Shown: positions 32,615 to 41,389, numbered from the stretch's first letter. The stretch: 45,166 nucleotides of DNA from Candidatus Metalachnospira gallinarum (GCA_904378045.1 CAJFHC010000019.1:1-45166), one strand, 5' to 3'. The notes: generated by a model from the sequence alone, not told the origin. A program made the numbers and translations.

Positions 32615-33635
32615 GTGGTATGAAAACGACAAATGCTCTGAAGGAATAATTATTTCAAGCAGGGTAAGACTCGCGAGAAATCTGAAAAAATATAATTTCC
32701 ACAACAAGCTGTCAAACGCCGATGCCGAAAGAATGATAAACGAGGTAAAGGATTCAATTACAGGAAGCAGAACGGTATTTGGCGAACAGTTTAAATATAT
32801 AGCTATAAACAGTCTCAACGAGAACGAAAAGTTCGCTCTTGTGGAAAAGCACGTTATAAGCCCGGAGCTTATGAAATCCTCAAAGCCTTGCGGAGTCCTC
32901 GTAAAGGACGACGAGACCATAAGCATTATGCTCAATGAGGAGGATCATATAAGGATCCAGGCAATATCGGCGGGAGACGATTTAGACACTGCCTTTGATC
33001 TGGCCGACAAAATAGATAACCTTATCGAGGAAAGCGTTGAGTACGCATTCAGCGAGAAATACGGATATCTCACAAGCTGCCCCACAAACGTGGGAACCGG
33101 CCTGAGAGCGTCTTATATGATGCATCTGCCGGAGCTTGAAAGAACAGGACAGATCAAAAACGTGATGCAGGCCATTTCCAAATTCGGAATAACCGTAAGA
33201 GGAATCTACGGCGAGGGCAGCGACGCCATGGGCAGCATTTACCAGGTATCAAATCAGGTGACCCTTGGACAGAGCGAGGCCGATATAATCAACAACCTCA
33301 AAAAGGTCGCGGCCATAATAGTCCAGAGGGAAGAAGAACTTAGAAAAAGAGCCTTCAGTATGTCCAAAGAGGACATCGAGGATAAGGTTTGGAGGGCCTA
33401 CGGCATACTTAAATATTCCAGAAAGATTTCCGGAAACGAGGCGATGCAGCTTATATCGCTTCTTATGGAAGGAAGGAACATGGGTGTTTCGGGACTGCCG
33501 AAATGCTCCGTCGGCCTTGCCGAGCTGATGATAAACATTCAGCCGGCAACAATACAGGTCTCCGGCGGATGCGATCTGACCCCGGCTGAAAGAGACAAAA
33601 AGAGAGCCGATTATCTGCGAATGGTTTTTGAATAA
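32607..33635 (+). CDS. mcsB: Protein-arginine kinase McsB
   Basis: A 342-residue ATP:guanido phosphotransferase that phosphorylates arginines on proteins, marking them for ClpCP degradation. Family motifs include SSRVRLARNLKKYNF at the N-terminus, CPTNVGTGLRASYMMHLP in the middle and VRGIYGEGSDAMGSIYQVSN. I chose ATG 32607 (MSKWYEND) because GGAGGAGG is about ten bases upstream; ATG 32598 is only one base from it. The overlap with mcsA indicates translational coupling. Confidence 0.96.
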   Translation: MSKWYENDKCSEGIIISSRVRLARNLKKYNFHNKLSNADAERMINEVKDSITGSRTVFGEQFKYIAINSLNENEKFALVEKHVISPELMKSSKPCGVLVKDDETISIMLNEEDHIRIQAISAGDDLDTAFDLADKIDNLIEESVEYAFSEKYGYLTSCPTNVGTGLRASYMMHLPELERTGQIKNVMQAISKFGITVRGIYGEGSDAMGSIYQVSNQVTLGQSEADIINNLKKVAAIIVQREEELRKRAFSMSKEDIEDKVWRAYGILKYSRKISGNEAMQLISLLMEGRNMGVSGLPKCSVGLAELMINIQPATIQVSGGCDLTPAERDKKRADYLRMVFE

Positions 33636-33664
33636 GCGGATAAGGCTGTAAAGGAGTGATAAAT

Positions 33665-36133
33665 ATGCAGGGTAATTTTACAGAAAAAGCAAGAGAAGCA
33701 ATTACAAAGGCTCAGCAGTACGCCGTACATCTCGGACACAACTATGTGGGCACTGAACATATCCTTCTCGGCCTTGCCGGCGTGAAGGACAGCGTTGCCT
33801 CAAAGGCGATCGAGGCTCAAGGCGTTACGGAAGAAGCCATTATAGAAAAAATAGAGGAACTTGTCGGAGTGAATAACGGCGGAGGATATTATCCCCAGGA
33901 CTTTACGCCCAGGTCAAAGAGAGTTATTGATATGAGCGTTCAGGAATCCATTAAAATGGGTACCGGATATGTGGGCACGGAGCATATTCTGCTTGCCCTT
34001 ATGCAGGAGCAGGACTGTATCGCCGTAAGGATACTTGCGTCTCTCGGAGTAAACGGACAGAAACTCTATGAGGATGTTATGACCATGCTTGGAGAAGGCG
34101 GAAACGGCGGAAGCGCCGGAGGGGACGGAAAGAGCGCCACGCCTACCCTTGACAAATACAGCAGGGATTTTACAAAGATGGCTGCCGAAAGCAAGTTTGA
34201 CCCCATCGTTGGACGTGATAAGGAGATCGAGAGGGTAATCCAGATCCTTAGCAGGAGGACGAAAAACAATCCCTGCCTTGTCGGCGACCCCGGTGTTGGA
34301 AAATCAGCTATCGTTGAGGGTCTCGCCCAGGAGATCTACGAGGGCAACGTGCCTTCGACGTTGAAGGATAAAAGGATAGTTTCCCTTGACCTTTCATCGA
34401 TGATCGCCGGCTCAAAATACAGAGGCGAATTTGAGGAAAGGATCAAAAAGGTTATCGACGAGGTAAGAGACGCGGGAAACGTCATCCTCTTTATAGATGA
34501 GATCCATACGATAATCGGAGCTGGAGGAGCCGAGGGCGCCATCGATGCATCGAACATCCTTAAGCCTTCCCTCGCGAGGGGCGAACTTCAGCTTATCGGA
34601 GCGACGACCCTTGAAGAATACAGAAAATATATCGAAAAGGACGCCGCCCTTGAAAGACGTTTCCAGCAGGTAATGGTAAACGAGCCCAGTGAGGAAGAAG
34701 CCGTTGCGATGCTCAAGGGACTCCGTGACAAATATGAGGCTCACCATAAAGTAAAAATAACTGACGAAGCTATTGAAGCGGCCGTAAAAATGTCATCAAG
34801 ATATATTACGGACAGATTCCTTCCTGATAAGGCCATCGACCTTATGGATGAAGCCGCTTCAAAGGTAAGGCTCAAATCGTACACGGCTCCGACAAATGTA
34901 AAGGAGCTTGAGGACAGGATAGCTTCCCTTGAAAAGGAGAAGGAAGCCGCCATCAAGACTGAGGATTTTGAGAAAGCCGCGAAGGTAAAGAAGGAACAGA
35001 CTGAACTCAAAAAACAGTTAGAGGACGCCAAGAAGGAATGGGACGAAAAGAACACCAAGACCGAACAGGTAGTTACGGAGGAAGAAATTGCCGATGTAGT
35101 ATCAAAATGGACGGGTGTTCCGGTTCAGTCCATCAGGCAGGAGGAAAGCGAAAGACTCATCAATCTTGAGAAAATACTCCATGAGCGTGTTATCGGACAG
35201 GACGAGGCTGTTTCCGCTGTTGCCAAAGCCATAAGACGTGGCAGGGTAGGACTTAAAGACCCTAAACGTCCCATCGGTTCGTTCCTCTTCCTCGGACCTA
35301 CCGGCGTAGGAAAAACGGAGCTTTCAAAGGCTCTTGCCGAAGCGCTTTTCGGAGACGAGGACGCGATGATAAGAATCGATATGTCCGAATATATGGAGAA
35401 GCATACGGTGTCTAAAATGATCGGTTCGCCTCCGGGATATGTAGGATATGAGGAAGGTGGACAGCTTACGGAGAAAATCAGGAGAAAACCTTACAGCGTT
35501 GTTCTCTTTGACGAGATCGAGAAGGCTTCGCCGGACGTATTCAACATCATGCTCCAGATACTTGACGACGGCCACATCACCGACGGACAGGGAAGAAAGG
35601 TCGATTTCAAGAATACGGTCATCATTATGACGTCCAACGCCGGAGCGAAAAGCATAATTTCGCCGAAGAAATTAGGCTTTACGACGGACAACAGCGAGGA
35701 AAGATCATATGAGGCTATGAAGGAAACCGTGATGGAGGAAGTAAAGCATCTCTTTAAGCCCGAGTTTATCAATCGAATTGACGATATAATCGTATTCCAT
35801 CCACTTAACGAAGAAAATATCAAGGAGATCGTAAAACTTATGACAAAAGAGATCGTCAAGAGGGTAAAGGAAAATATGGACATTGACATCAGCTTCACCG
35901 ATGAGGCCATTGCCCTTATCGCTAAAGAAGGCTACGACCCGGCCTACGGCGCAAGACCCTTAAGACGTGAGCTTCAGTCCAAGGTCGAAGACAGGTTTGC
36001 CGAGGAATTCCTTACGGGAGACATTAAAAAAGATGACAGCGTAACCGTAGACGCGGCGGACGGACAGCTTGTTTTCAAATCGGGAACGGCTGCCGAAGGC
36101 GCAAAGACGGGCGATGACGGCAAGGCTGAATAA
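33665..36133 (+). CDS. clpC: ATP-dependent Clp protease ATPase subunit ClpC
   Basis: An 822-residue Hsp100 unfoldase feeding ClpP. Two N-terminal Clp repeats (about 1-145) are followed by AAA module 1 with Walker A GDPGVGKS (207-214). A middle region has a UVR-like motif (EDFEKAAKVKKEQTELKKQL, near 435) and AAA module 2 has Walker A GPTGVGKT (544-551). ATG 33665 has AAGGAGTGA seven bases upstream. It follows mcsB by 29 bases. clpP is not in the window. Confidence 0.97.
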   Translation: MQGNFTEKAREAITKAQQYAVHLGHNYVGTEHILLGLAGVKDSVASKAIEAQGVTEEAIIEKIEELVGVNNGGGYYPQDFTPRSKRVIDMSVQESIKMGTGYVGTEHILLALMQEQDCIAVRILASLGVNGQKLYEDVMTMLGEGGNGGSAGGDGKSATPTLDKYSRDFTKMAAESKFDPIVGRDKEIERVIQILSRRTKNNPCLVGDPGVGKSAIVEGLAQEIYEGNVPSTLKDKRIVSLDLSSMIAGSKYRGEFEERIKKVIDEVRDAGNVILFIDEIHTIIGAGGAEGAIDASNILKPSLARGELQLIGATTLEEYRKYIEKDAALERRFQQVMVNEPSEEEAVAMLKGLRDKYEAHHKVKITDEAIEAAVKMSSRYITDRFLPDKAIDLMDEAASKVRLKSYTAPTNVKELEDRIASLEKEKEAAIKTEDFEKAAKVKKEQTELKKQLEDAKKEWDEKNTKTEQVVTEEEIADVVSKWTGVPVQSIRQEESERLINLEKILHERVIGQDEAVSAVAKAIRRGRVGLKDPKRPIGSFLFLGPTGVGKTELSKALAEALFGDEDAMIRIDMSEYMEKHTVSKMIGSPPGYVGYEEGGQLTEKIRRKPYSVVLFDEIEKASPDVFNIMLQILDDGHITDGQGRKVDFKNTVIIMTSNAGAKSIISPKKLGFTTDNSEERSYEAMKETVMEEVKHLFKPEFINRIDDIIVFHPLNEENIKEIVKLMTKEIVKRVKENMDIDISFTDEAIALIAKEGYDPAYGARPLRRELQSKVEDRFAEEFLTGDIKKDDSVTVDAADGQLVFKSGTAAEGAKTGDDGKAE

Positions 36134-36164
36134 TCGGCCTAAAGCCAAAACAATTAAATGACAG

Positions 36165-36216
36165 ACGGCGTTTCGCCTGCGATCCGATTTAACGGACGGG
36201 TGAAGCGCCGTTTTTA
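36165..36216 (+). terminator. Terminator of the mcsA-mcsB-clpC operon
   Basis: Fifteen-pair stem (36165-36179 with 36197-36211, three wobbles) followed by TTTTT. Confidence 0.9.
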
Positions 36217-36248
36217 TATTATATTTGTTAGTGTATATAAACAAAGCC

Positions 36249-36296
36249 TTGACGCGGGACAAAAAAGGTGCTATGTTATTAGTGACGAAAACATAG
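36249..36296 (+). promoter_or_regulatory. copA promoter with inverted repeat over the -10
   Basis: TTGACG (36249-36254), 17-base spacer, TATGTT (36272-36277). The inverted repeat CTATGTT-N12-AACATAG (36271-36277 and 36290-36296) covers the -10 and start site, as a repressor operator would. It is not a recognised CsoR, CopY or CueR site. Confidence 0.55.
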
Positions 36297-36316
36297 CGTT
36301 TAAGTAGGTGATTAAA

Positions 36317-38860
36317 ATGGATAAAAAATTTGATGTAACGGGAATGACCTGTTCCGCCTGCTCGTCCCACGTCGAAAAAAGCGTGTGCAAGCTTGTCGGT
36401 GAGGGAAACGTAAGCGTAAGCCTGCTTACAAACAGTATGCAGGTCAAGTACGATGAGAAAAAAATAAGCGAAGAAGATATAATAAAGGCCGTGGAAGACG
36501 CGGGTTACGGGGCAAGCGTTGCCGGAGCGCCAGCGGCGAAGAAGGCAGAAAAAAAGGGCTCCGTAGTGGATGAGGAAATAAAGGAGATGAAAACGAGACT
36601 TATAATCTCATTCATATTCCTCATTCCGCTTATGTATGTGTCCATGGGCTCGATGGCCGGGCTTCCTCAGCCGTCGTTCCTTACGGGCCACGCCAACGCC
36701 GTGTCCTTTGCGTTTACACAGTTTTTGATGTGCCTGCCGATCATATATGTAAACAGAAAATATTTTATAGTCGGATACAAGACGCTGTGGCACAGGGCGC
36801 CGAATATGGACAGCCTTATCGCGGTAGGATCAACGGCGGCGCTTGCCTATGGAATTTTTGCCATATACAGAATGAGCTACGGCCTTGGAGCCGGGGATTA
36901 CGCCCTTGTTGAAAAGTACCATATGGATCTTTATTTTGAATCTTCCGTAATGATACTTACGCTCATAACCCTCGGCAAATTCCTTGAGACCCGCTCAAGA
37001 AGGAAAACGAGCGAGGCTATATCAAGACTTACGGAGCTCGCCCCCGAGACTGCCGTTGTTGAAAGAAACGGGGTTGAAACGGAGATACCGATAGAAGAGC
37101 TGAACGCTGGCGATATAGTAATAGTTAAGCCCGGAACGAGGATACCCGCCGACGGTATAATAGTAGACGGAAATTCATCCGTTGACGAATCAGCCCTTAC
37201 GGGAGAGAGCATACCGGTTGAAAAGACGGTCGGAGATAAAATAATCGCGGCTTCAATTAATAAAAACGGATTTTTGAAATTCAGGGCGGAAAAGGTCGGA
37301 AGCGAAACGACGCTTGCCCAGATAATAAAGCTGGTGGAGGACGCCAGCGCCTCAAAGGCGCCAATAGCAAAGCTGGCCGACAAGATCGCCGGAGTATTTG
37401 TCCCTGTAGTTATGACCATCGCTCTTGTGACCGCCATCGCCTGGCTTGCGACGGGACATGACTTTGAGTTCGCGCTTTCCTGCGCGATATCGGTGCTTGT
37501 AATATCGTGCCCCTGCGCCCTCGGACTGGCAACGCCCGTGGCCATAATGGTCGGCACCGGAAAGGGAGCCGAAAACGGAATACTTATCAAATCCGCGGAA
37601 GCTCTTGAGACACTTCATCTTGTCAAAACGGTAATAATGGATAAGACGGGAACGCTTACGGAAGGAAAGCCCGTTGTTACGGATATATACAGCATTGGAA
37701 TTGATGAAAACGAGCTGCTTGCCCTTGCCGCTTCCGCGGAAAAGCCGTCGGAGCATCCGCTGGCCGGCGCGCTCATTGAAGACGCTGAGAAAAAAGGCAT
37801 AAATCTTTTTGAGGCTGAGGACTTCCGAGCCGTATCCGGACGAGGAGTTACGGCAACCGTAGACGGAAGAAAGATATTAGCCGGAAACAAATATTTTATG
37901 TCGGAAAACGGAATAGACGTTTCCGTTTTCGAGCAGAAGGAAAAGGAATATTCAAATCTCGGAAAGACGGTGCTTTATTTCGCCGGAGAGAACAACCCCC
38001 TTGGACTTATCGCCGTTCAGGATGTGCCTAAAAAGACAAGCAGAGCGGCCGTAAAATGTCTCAGGGATATGGGAATAGACGTAATAATGCTTACCGGAGA
38101 CAATAAGCGAACGGCCGAAGCCGTAGCAAGAAGCCTTGGAATAACAAATGTCGTGTCCGAGGTAATGCCGCAGGATAAGGAAGCCGTTGTCCGCTCCGTA
38201 CAGGAGAAGGGCGGCAGAACGGCCATGATCGGAGACGGAATAAACGACGCTCCGGCTCTTGCGAGGGCGGATGTCGGCATAGCCATTGGAGCCGGAACGG
38301 ACGTGGCTATAGAATCTGCGGATATCGTTCTTATGAAGAGCGACCTTATGGACGCGGTAACGGCCATAAAACTCTCAAAGGCGACTATAAAGAACGTAAA
38401 GGAAAACCTTTTCTGGGCATTTTTCTACAATATTATATGTATTCCGCTGGCGGCAGGCGTATGGTTCCCGGCCTTTGGAATAAAGCTCAGTCCGATGATC
38501 GGAGCGGCAGCCATGAGTATGAGCTCGGTATGTGTCGTTTCCAACGCGCTCAGGCTCAAATTCTTTAAAGTTGACAATAACTGCGTGCTTGACGACGAGC
38601 CCGCGGGAGAAATAAATGTGGTTTCACAAAATGAATATAAAGGAGAGACAAATATGAAAAAGGAAATGTTAATCGAAGGAATGTCCTGCATGCACTGTTC
38701 AGGAAGAGTTGAGAAGGCTCTCAACGGACTTGACGGAGTAAACGCCAAAGTTGATCTTGAGAAAAAGACGGCTTATGTAGACCTTTCAAAGGACGTAAGC
38801 GATGCCGATCTTACAAAGGCTGTTACCGATGCCGGATATGAGGTAGTATCCATTAAATAA
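36317..38860 (+). CDS. copA: Copper-translocating P-type ATPase with C-terminal metallochaperone domain
   Basis: An 847-residue P1B-type ATPase exporting copper(I). The N-terminal HMA domain has GMTCSAC (Cys12, Cys15). Eight transmembrane helices follow, with metal-site CPC at 398-400, phosphorylated Asp442 (DKTGTLT), SEHPLAGAL and GDGINDAPAL. Unusually, a second full HMA domain (about 780-847, GMSCMHC with Cys791 and Cys794) is joined at the C-terminus. An internal Shine-Dalgarno sequence and in-frame ATG precede this domain. ATG 36317 is chosen for AGGTGA upstream. It is single-gene between two terminators, and no CsoR gene is adjacent. Confidence 0.95.
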   Translation: MDKKFDVTGMTCSACSSHVEKSVCKLVGEGNVSVSLLTNSMQVKYDEKKISEEDIIKAVEDAGYGASVAGAPAAKKAEKKGSVVDEEIKEMKTRLIISFIFLIPLMYVSMGSMAGLPQPSFLTGHANAVSFAFTQFLMCLPIIYVNRKYFIVGYKTLWHRAPNMDSLIAVGSTAALAYGIFAIYRMSYGLGAGDYALVEKYHMDLYFESSVMILTLITLGKFLETRSRRKTSEAISRLTELAPETAVVERNGVETEIPIEELNAGDIVIVKPGTRIPADGIIVDGNSSVDESALTGESIPVEKTVGDKIIAASINKNGFLKFRAEKVGSETTLAQIIKLVEDASASKAPIAKLADKIAGVFVPVVMTIALVTAIAWLATGHDFEFALSCAISVLVISCPCALGLATPVAIMVGTGKGAENGILIKSAEALETLHLVKTVIMDKTGTLTEGKPVVTDIYSIGIDENELLALAASAEKPSEHPLAGALIEDAEKKGINLFEAEDFRAVSGRGVTATVDGRKILAGNKYFMSENGIDVSVFEQKEKEYSNLGKTVLYFAGENNPLGLIAVQDVPKKTSRAAVKCLRDMGIDVIMLTGDNKRTAEAVARSLGITNVVSEVMPQDKEAVVRSVQEKGGRTAMIGDGINDAPALARADVGIAIGAGTDVAIESADIVLMKSDLMDAVTAIKLSKATIKNVKENLFWAFFYNIICIPLAAGVWFPAFGIKLSPMIGAAAMSMSSVCVVSNALRLKFFKVDNNCVLDDEPAGEINVVSQNEYKGETNMKKEMLIEGMSCMHCSGRVEKALNGLDGVNAKVDLEKKTAYVDLSKDVSDADLTKAVTDAGYEVVSIK
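38654..38860 (+). CDS. Possible internally initiated CopZ-like copper chaperone
   Basis: Within copA and in the same frame, ATG 38654 is preceded by AGGAGAG with a six-base gap. Translation from here would give a 68-residue protein identical to the last 68 residues of CopA: MKKEMLIEGMSCMHCSGR onward, a complete HMA fold with CxxC, the length of free CopZ chaperones. The bases coding for the linker (KGETN) are the ribosome-binding site itself, suggesting that a separate copZ became fused to copA by loss of the copA stop. Whether the short product is made is inference. Confidence 0.5.
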   Translation: MKKEMLIEGMSCMHCSGRVEKALNGLDGVNAKVDLEKKTAYVDLSKDVSDADLTKAVTDAGYEVVSIK

Positions 38861-38875
38861 GATGGAGCGTTTTGG

Positions 38876-38945
38876 GCGGTTTTTGGAGCAAATCACGGAC
38901 GTCAGGACGGCGCTGTGGCAATGTTCCCCTAAAACCGCCTTTTTC
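38876..38945 (+). terminator. Terminator after copA with long loop
   Basis: GGCGGTTTT pairs with AAAACCGCC across an unusually long 46-base loop, then TTTTT. Confidence 0.7.
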
Positions 38946-39039
38946 ATTTTCTTTTTATATACTTTTTTCATTTTACATGTTATAATTAATCAACTGAAAC
39001 AATTAATTATGCTTCGATAAATTAGGAGGAAGAAATAAA

Positions 39040-39450
39040 ATGGCAGTTATAGAAGAATTAATAAGACTTGAGGACGATGGCAGCATAAGTTTCGGAAACT
39101 ACCTTATGGACGAAAAGAAAAAAGTCCTTGATTTCGAGGTGTGCGGCAATCTTTACAAAGTTAAGACATATAAAGACATAACAAAGCTCGAAAAGAACGG
39201 AAAAATGCTTCTTGAGGCCGTTCCCGGAGCAACGGTACATAATTTTATCATGGACGCCAAGACTGTGGCCTTTGAAGTGGAAAGCAGCGACGATGTGCAG
39301 ATAACCATGGAGCTTGAGCCCGAAAAAGAATATAAACTTACTGTCGACGACGTTATAGTAGGAAAGATCAACTCCAACATCGGCGGAAAAATAAACTTCA
39401 GCCTTGAGCTCAGCAACAAAAGCGCAAGCGTTAAGATCGAAAAAATGTGA
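39040..39450 (+). CDS. Conserved protein of unknown function, often labelled endosialidase
   Basis: A 136-residue soluble protein with no signal peptide, no cysteine cluster and a beta-rich pattern (FEVCGNLYKVKTYKDITKLEKNGKMLLEAVPGATVHNF). I recall similar proteins in Lachnospiraceae databases labelled endosialidase, but nothing visible supports a sialidase: no Asp-box, no catalytic pocket and small size. AGGAGG lies before the ATG. It is between copA and radA with its own terminator. Function unknown. Confidence 0.82.
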   Translation: MAVIEELIRLEDDGSISFGNYLMDEKKKVLDFEVCGNLYKVKTYKDITKLEKNGKMLLEAVPGATVHNFIMDAKTVAFEVESSDDVQITMELEPEKEYKLTVDDVIVGKINSNIGGKINFSLELSNKSASVKIEKM

Positions 39451-39459
39451 GATAAACAT

Positions 39460-39498
39460 AAAGCCGTATTGCCAGCATAGGTATATGCGGCTTTTTTA
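39460..39498 (+). terminator. Terminator before radA
   Basis: AAGCCG / CGGCTT stem with interrupted inner pairs, then TTTTTT. It lies 16 bases before the radA start. Confidence 0.75.
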
Positions 39499-39513
39499 TA
39501 ACGGAGATAATTT

Positions 39514-40908
39514 ATGAAAGAAAAGAAAATTTACATCTGCTCCGAATGCGGATATGTTTCGCCAAAATGGATGGGCAAGTGCCCTGACTGCGGAAGATGG
39601 AACACTTTTGAGGAGGAGACTCAAAGGCCGTCCGCCGTGAGATCCGCGCCTCCTTCAAGGACAGCCGTGTCATTTGGGACGGTAAGCGCGGGCAGGCTCA
39701 AAAGCATAAAAACAAATTCTAACGAGAGGATAATTACCGGTATACCCGAGTACGACAGAGTTATGGGCGGAGGAATAGTAAAGGATTCCGTCTCGATCAT
39801 AACATCGCCGCCCGGAGGCGGAAAATCCACCCTCGCCCTTAACATAGCCAACAAAACGGCCGAACAGGGACTCAAGGTTCTTTACGCCAGCGGAGAGGAA
39901 AGCGACAGCCAGATAAAAAACCGCGCGGACAGAATACTTGACAATATAAACGAAAATATATGGATATTGTCTACAATAAGCATGAACGCCGTTTTGGACG
40001 GGATCGAAAAAATTGATCCTGATATCATTATCGCGGACAGTATACAAACCTTCGCTTTGGAAGAATTTTATCCGGCAAGAGCCGGAAACCCCACCCAGAC
40101 CATGGAGTGCGCCGGGGCGCTTGTCCAGGCGGCTAAGGGCGGAGAGCGTCCCAGAGCCGTGATTATAATAGGGCAGATGAACAAAAACGACGAGCTGGCC
40201 GGACTCAGAGCCCTTGAGCATCTTGTGGACACGGTTCTTATTATGGAGGGAGATTCCCAGGACGAGCTCAGGAGCCTTTACGCCTCCAAAAACCGTTTTG
40301 GAAGCACGGGAGAAATGGGCTTTTTCTCTATGACGGAAAAGGGACTCATTTCCATCGAGAATCCAAGCGAGTATTTTATGACAAGAAGAGCGAAGGGAGA
40401 GGCCGTTTCAGGCAGCGCCCTGACCGTTGTCAGGGAAGGCTCAAGGCCGATAATATGCGAGATAGAAAGCCTTGTGTCAAAAACATTTATGGCCTATCCG
40501 TCAAGAATAGGAGAGGCGCTCAGAAGGGAACAGCTCAACACCCTTATATCCATACTGGAAGTAAGGTGCGGCATAAAACTATATGACAAGGATATAGTCA
40601 TAAAAATCACCGGCGGCCTTAAACCGAGAGAGCAGTCCGTTAACCTTGCCGTGCTTATGAGCATCGTTTCATCCTTCGCCGACAAGCCGATACAAAATGA
40701 TACGGCCTTCATCGCCGATGTGGGTCTGACCGGAGAACTGAAAAAAGTACCCGCCGTGGAGTCACGCATAAGGGAGTTGGCAAGAATGGGCTTTTCCAAT
40801 GTATATATCGCCCGCTCCGAGGGAAACATAAAAAAGCCCGAGGGAATAAATGTTTACGAGATGAAAACAATAAAAGAAGTAATAATATCTCTTTTCGGAA
40901 GCTATTGA
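39514..40908 (+). CDS. radA: DNA repair protein RadA
   Basis: A 464-residue ATPase that helps branch migration in recombination. It has an N-terminal zinc finger (Cys9, 12, 23, 26), a RecA-like core with Walker A SPPGGGKST (near residue 95), the RadA-specific KNRFG motif, and a C-terminal Lon-protease-like domain without need for catalytic residues. In many Bacillota radA follows clpC and precedes disA. Here copA and an unknown gene intervene and disA is absent. No promoter is obvious after the terminator at 39460. Confidence 0.96.
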   Translation: MKEKKIYICSECGYVSPKWMGKCPDCGRWNTFEEETQRPSAVRSAPPSRTAVSFGTVSAGRLKSIKTNSNERIITGIPEYDRVMGGGIVKDSVSIITSPPGGGKSTLALNIANKTAEQGLKVLYASGEESDSQIKNRADRILDNINENIWILSTISMNAVLDGIEKIDPDIIIADSIQTFALEEFYPARAGNPTQTMECAGALVQAAKGGERPRAVIIIGQMNKNDELAGLRALEHLVDTVLIMEGDSQDELRSLYASKNRFGSTGEMGFFSMTEKGLISIENPSEYFMTRRAKGEAVSGSALTVVREGSRPIICEIESLVSKTFMAYPSRIGEALRREQLNTLISILEVRCGIKLYDKDIVIKITGGLKPREQSVNLAVLMSIVSSFADKPIQNDTAFIADVGLTGELKKVPAVESRIRELARMGFSNVYIARSEGNIKKPEGINVYEMKTIKEVIISLFGSY

Positions 40909-40927
40909 ATAATGACCTTTTCGGCAT

Positions 40928-40950
40928 ACGGGGCGCCTTTTGGGCGCCCC
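40928..40950 (+). repeat. Left copy of duplicated terminator hairpin at element B
   Basis: These 23 bases (stem GGGGCGCC / GGCGCCCC around TTTT) are identical to 41102-41124. This copy lacks the T run. Confidence 0.9.
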
Positions 40951-41101
40951 GTTAGACTGTCAAAAAACTAATCCATTGTGAGCGGGAGGGTTCGGGAGTC
41001 GAAGGGACTCCTGAGTTTATTCCGCAGGCGGAATTCATTTCCGCCGAGGAAAGCCTTAATTTAAACTCGAAAAAGTCCCGAAGGACTTTTTCGACACGCT
41101 G
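40951..41101 (-). mobile_element. Repeat element copy B (151 bp) inserted in the radA terminator
   Basis: Same family as copy A, in reverse orientation: 41056-41101 is the exact complement of 28815-28860, and 40954-40990 matches the other end with one difference. Interior 41010-41049 matches 1-40 of copy C. Two hairpins are seen: the ATTCCGC/GCGGAAT stem and GGAGTC/GACTCC (40995-41011). It is flanked by 23-base direct repeats made of the radA terminator hairpin. No coding capacity. Confidence 0.83.
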
Positions 41102-41136
41102 ACGGGGCGCCTTTTGGGCGCCCCATTTTTGTTTTT
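41102..41136 (+). terminator. Right copy of duplicated terminator hairpin, with T run
   Basis: GGGGCGCC / GGCGCCCC stem followed by ATTTTTGTTTTT. It is the functional terminator of radA and reaches the end of the convergent cysteine-rich gene. Confidence 0.85.
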
Positions 41137-41389
41137 AACTGCACCGGCTGCGGCAGCTCTGGTTAGAACAGCCTGAGCAGTACGAGCAGTTTGAATTTCC
41201 TGTTCCGCAGCAGCTTGAGCAGCTGTTGCATCCACAGCAGTTTGAGCAGTTACAGCATTTACAGCAGTTTGATGAGTTCGCTGAAGCCGTTGAGGCCGAG
41301 TTTACAGACGTGCAGCCTGAGCAGCTTGAACAGCTTGAGCAGTTGTTTGAGGAATTTCCTCCGTTACATCCGTTGTTACAGCAAGCCAT
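41135..41389 (-). CDS. Cysteine-rich peptide (23 Cys in 84 residues)
   Basis: An 84-residue peptide made almost only of Cys, Ser, Asn and Gly: MACCNNGCNGGNSS, then CSSCSSCSGC, and CCKCCNCSNCCGCNSCSSCC later. Twenty-three cysteines occur, many as CxxC or CC. There is no signal peptide or leader with a double-Gly site. AAGGAG eight bases before the ATG supports real translation. No radical-SAM, YcaO or export genes lie nearby, which argues against a modified bacteriocin. Possible roles are metal binding (metallothionein-like) or a cross-linked structural/spore-coat protein, none proven. Confidence 0.7.
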   Translation of the reverse strand: MACCNNGCNGGNSSNNCSSCSSCSGCTSVNSASTASANSSNCCKCCNCSNCCGCNSCSSCCGTGNSNCSYCSGCSNQSCRSRCS

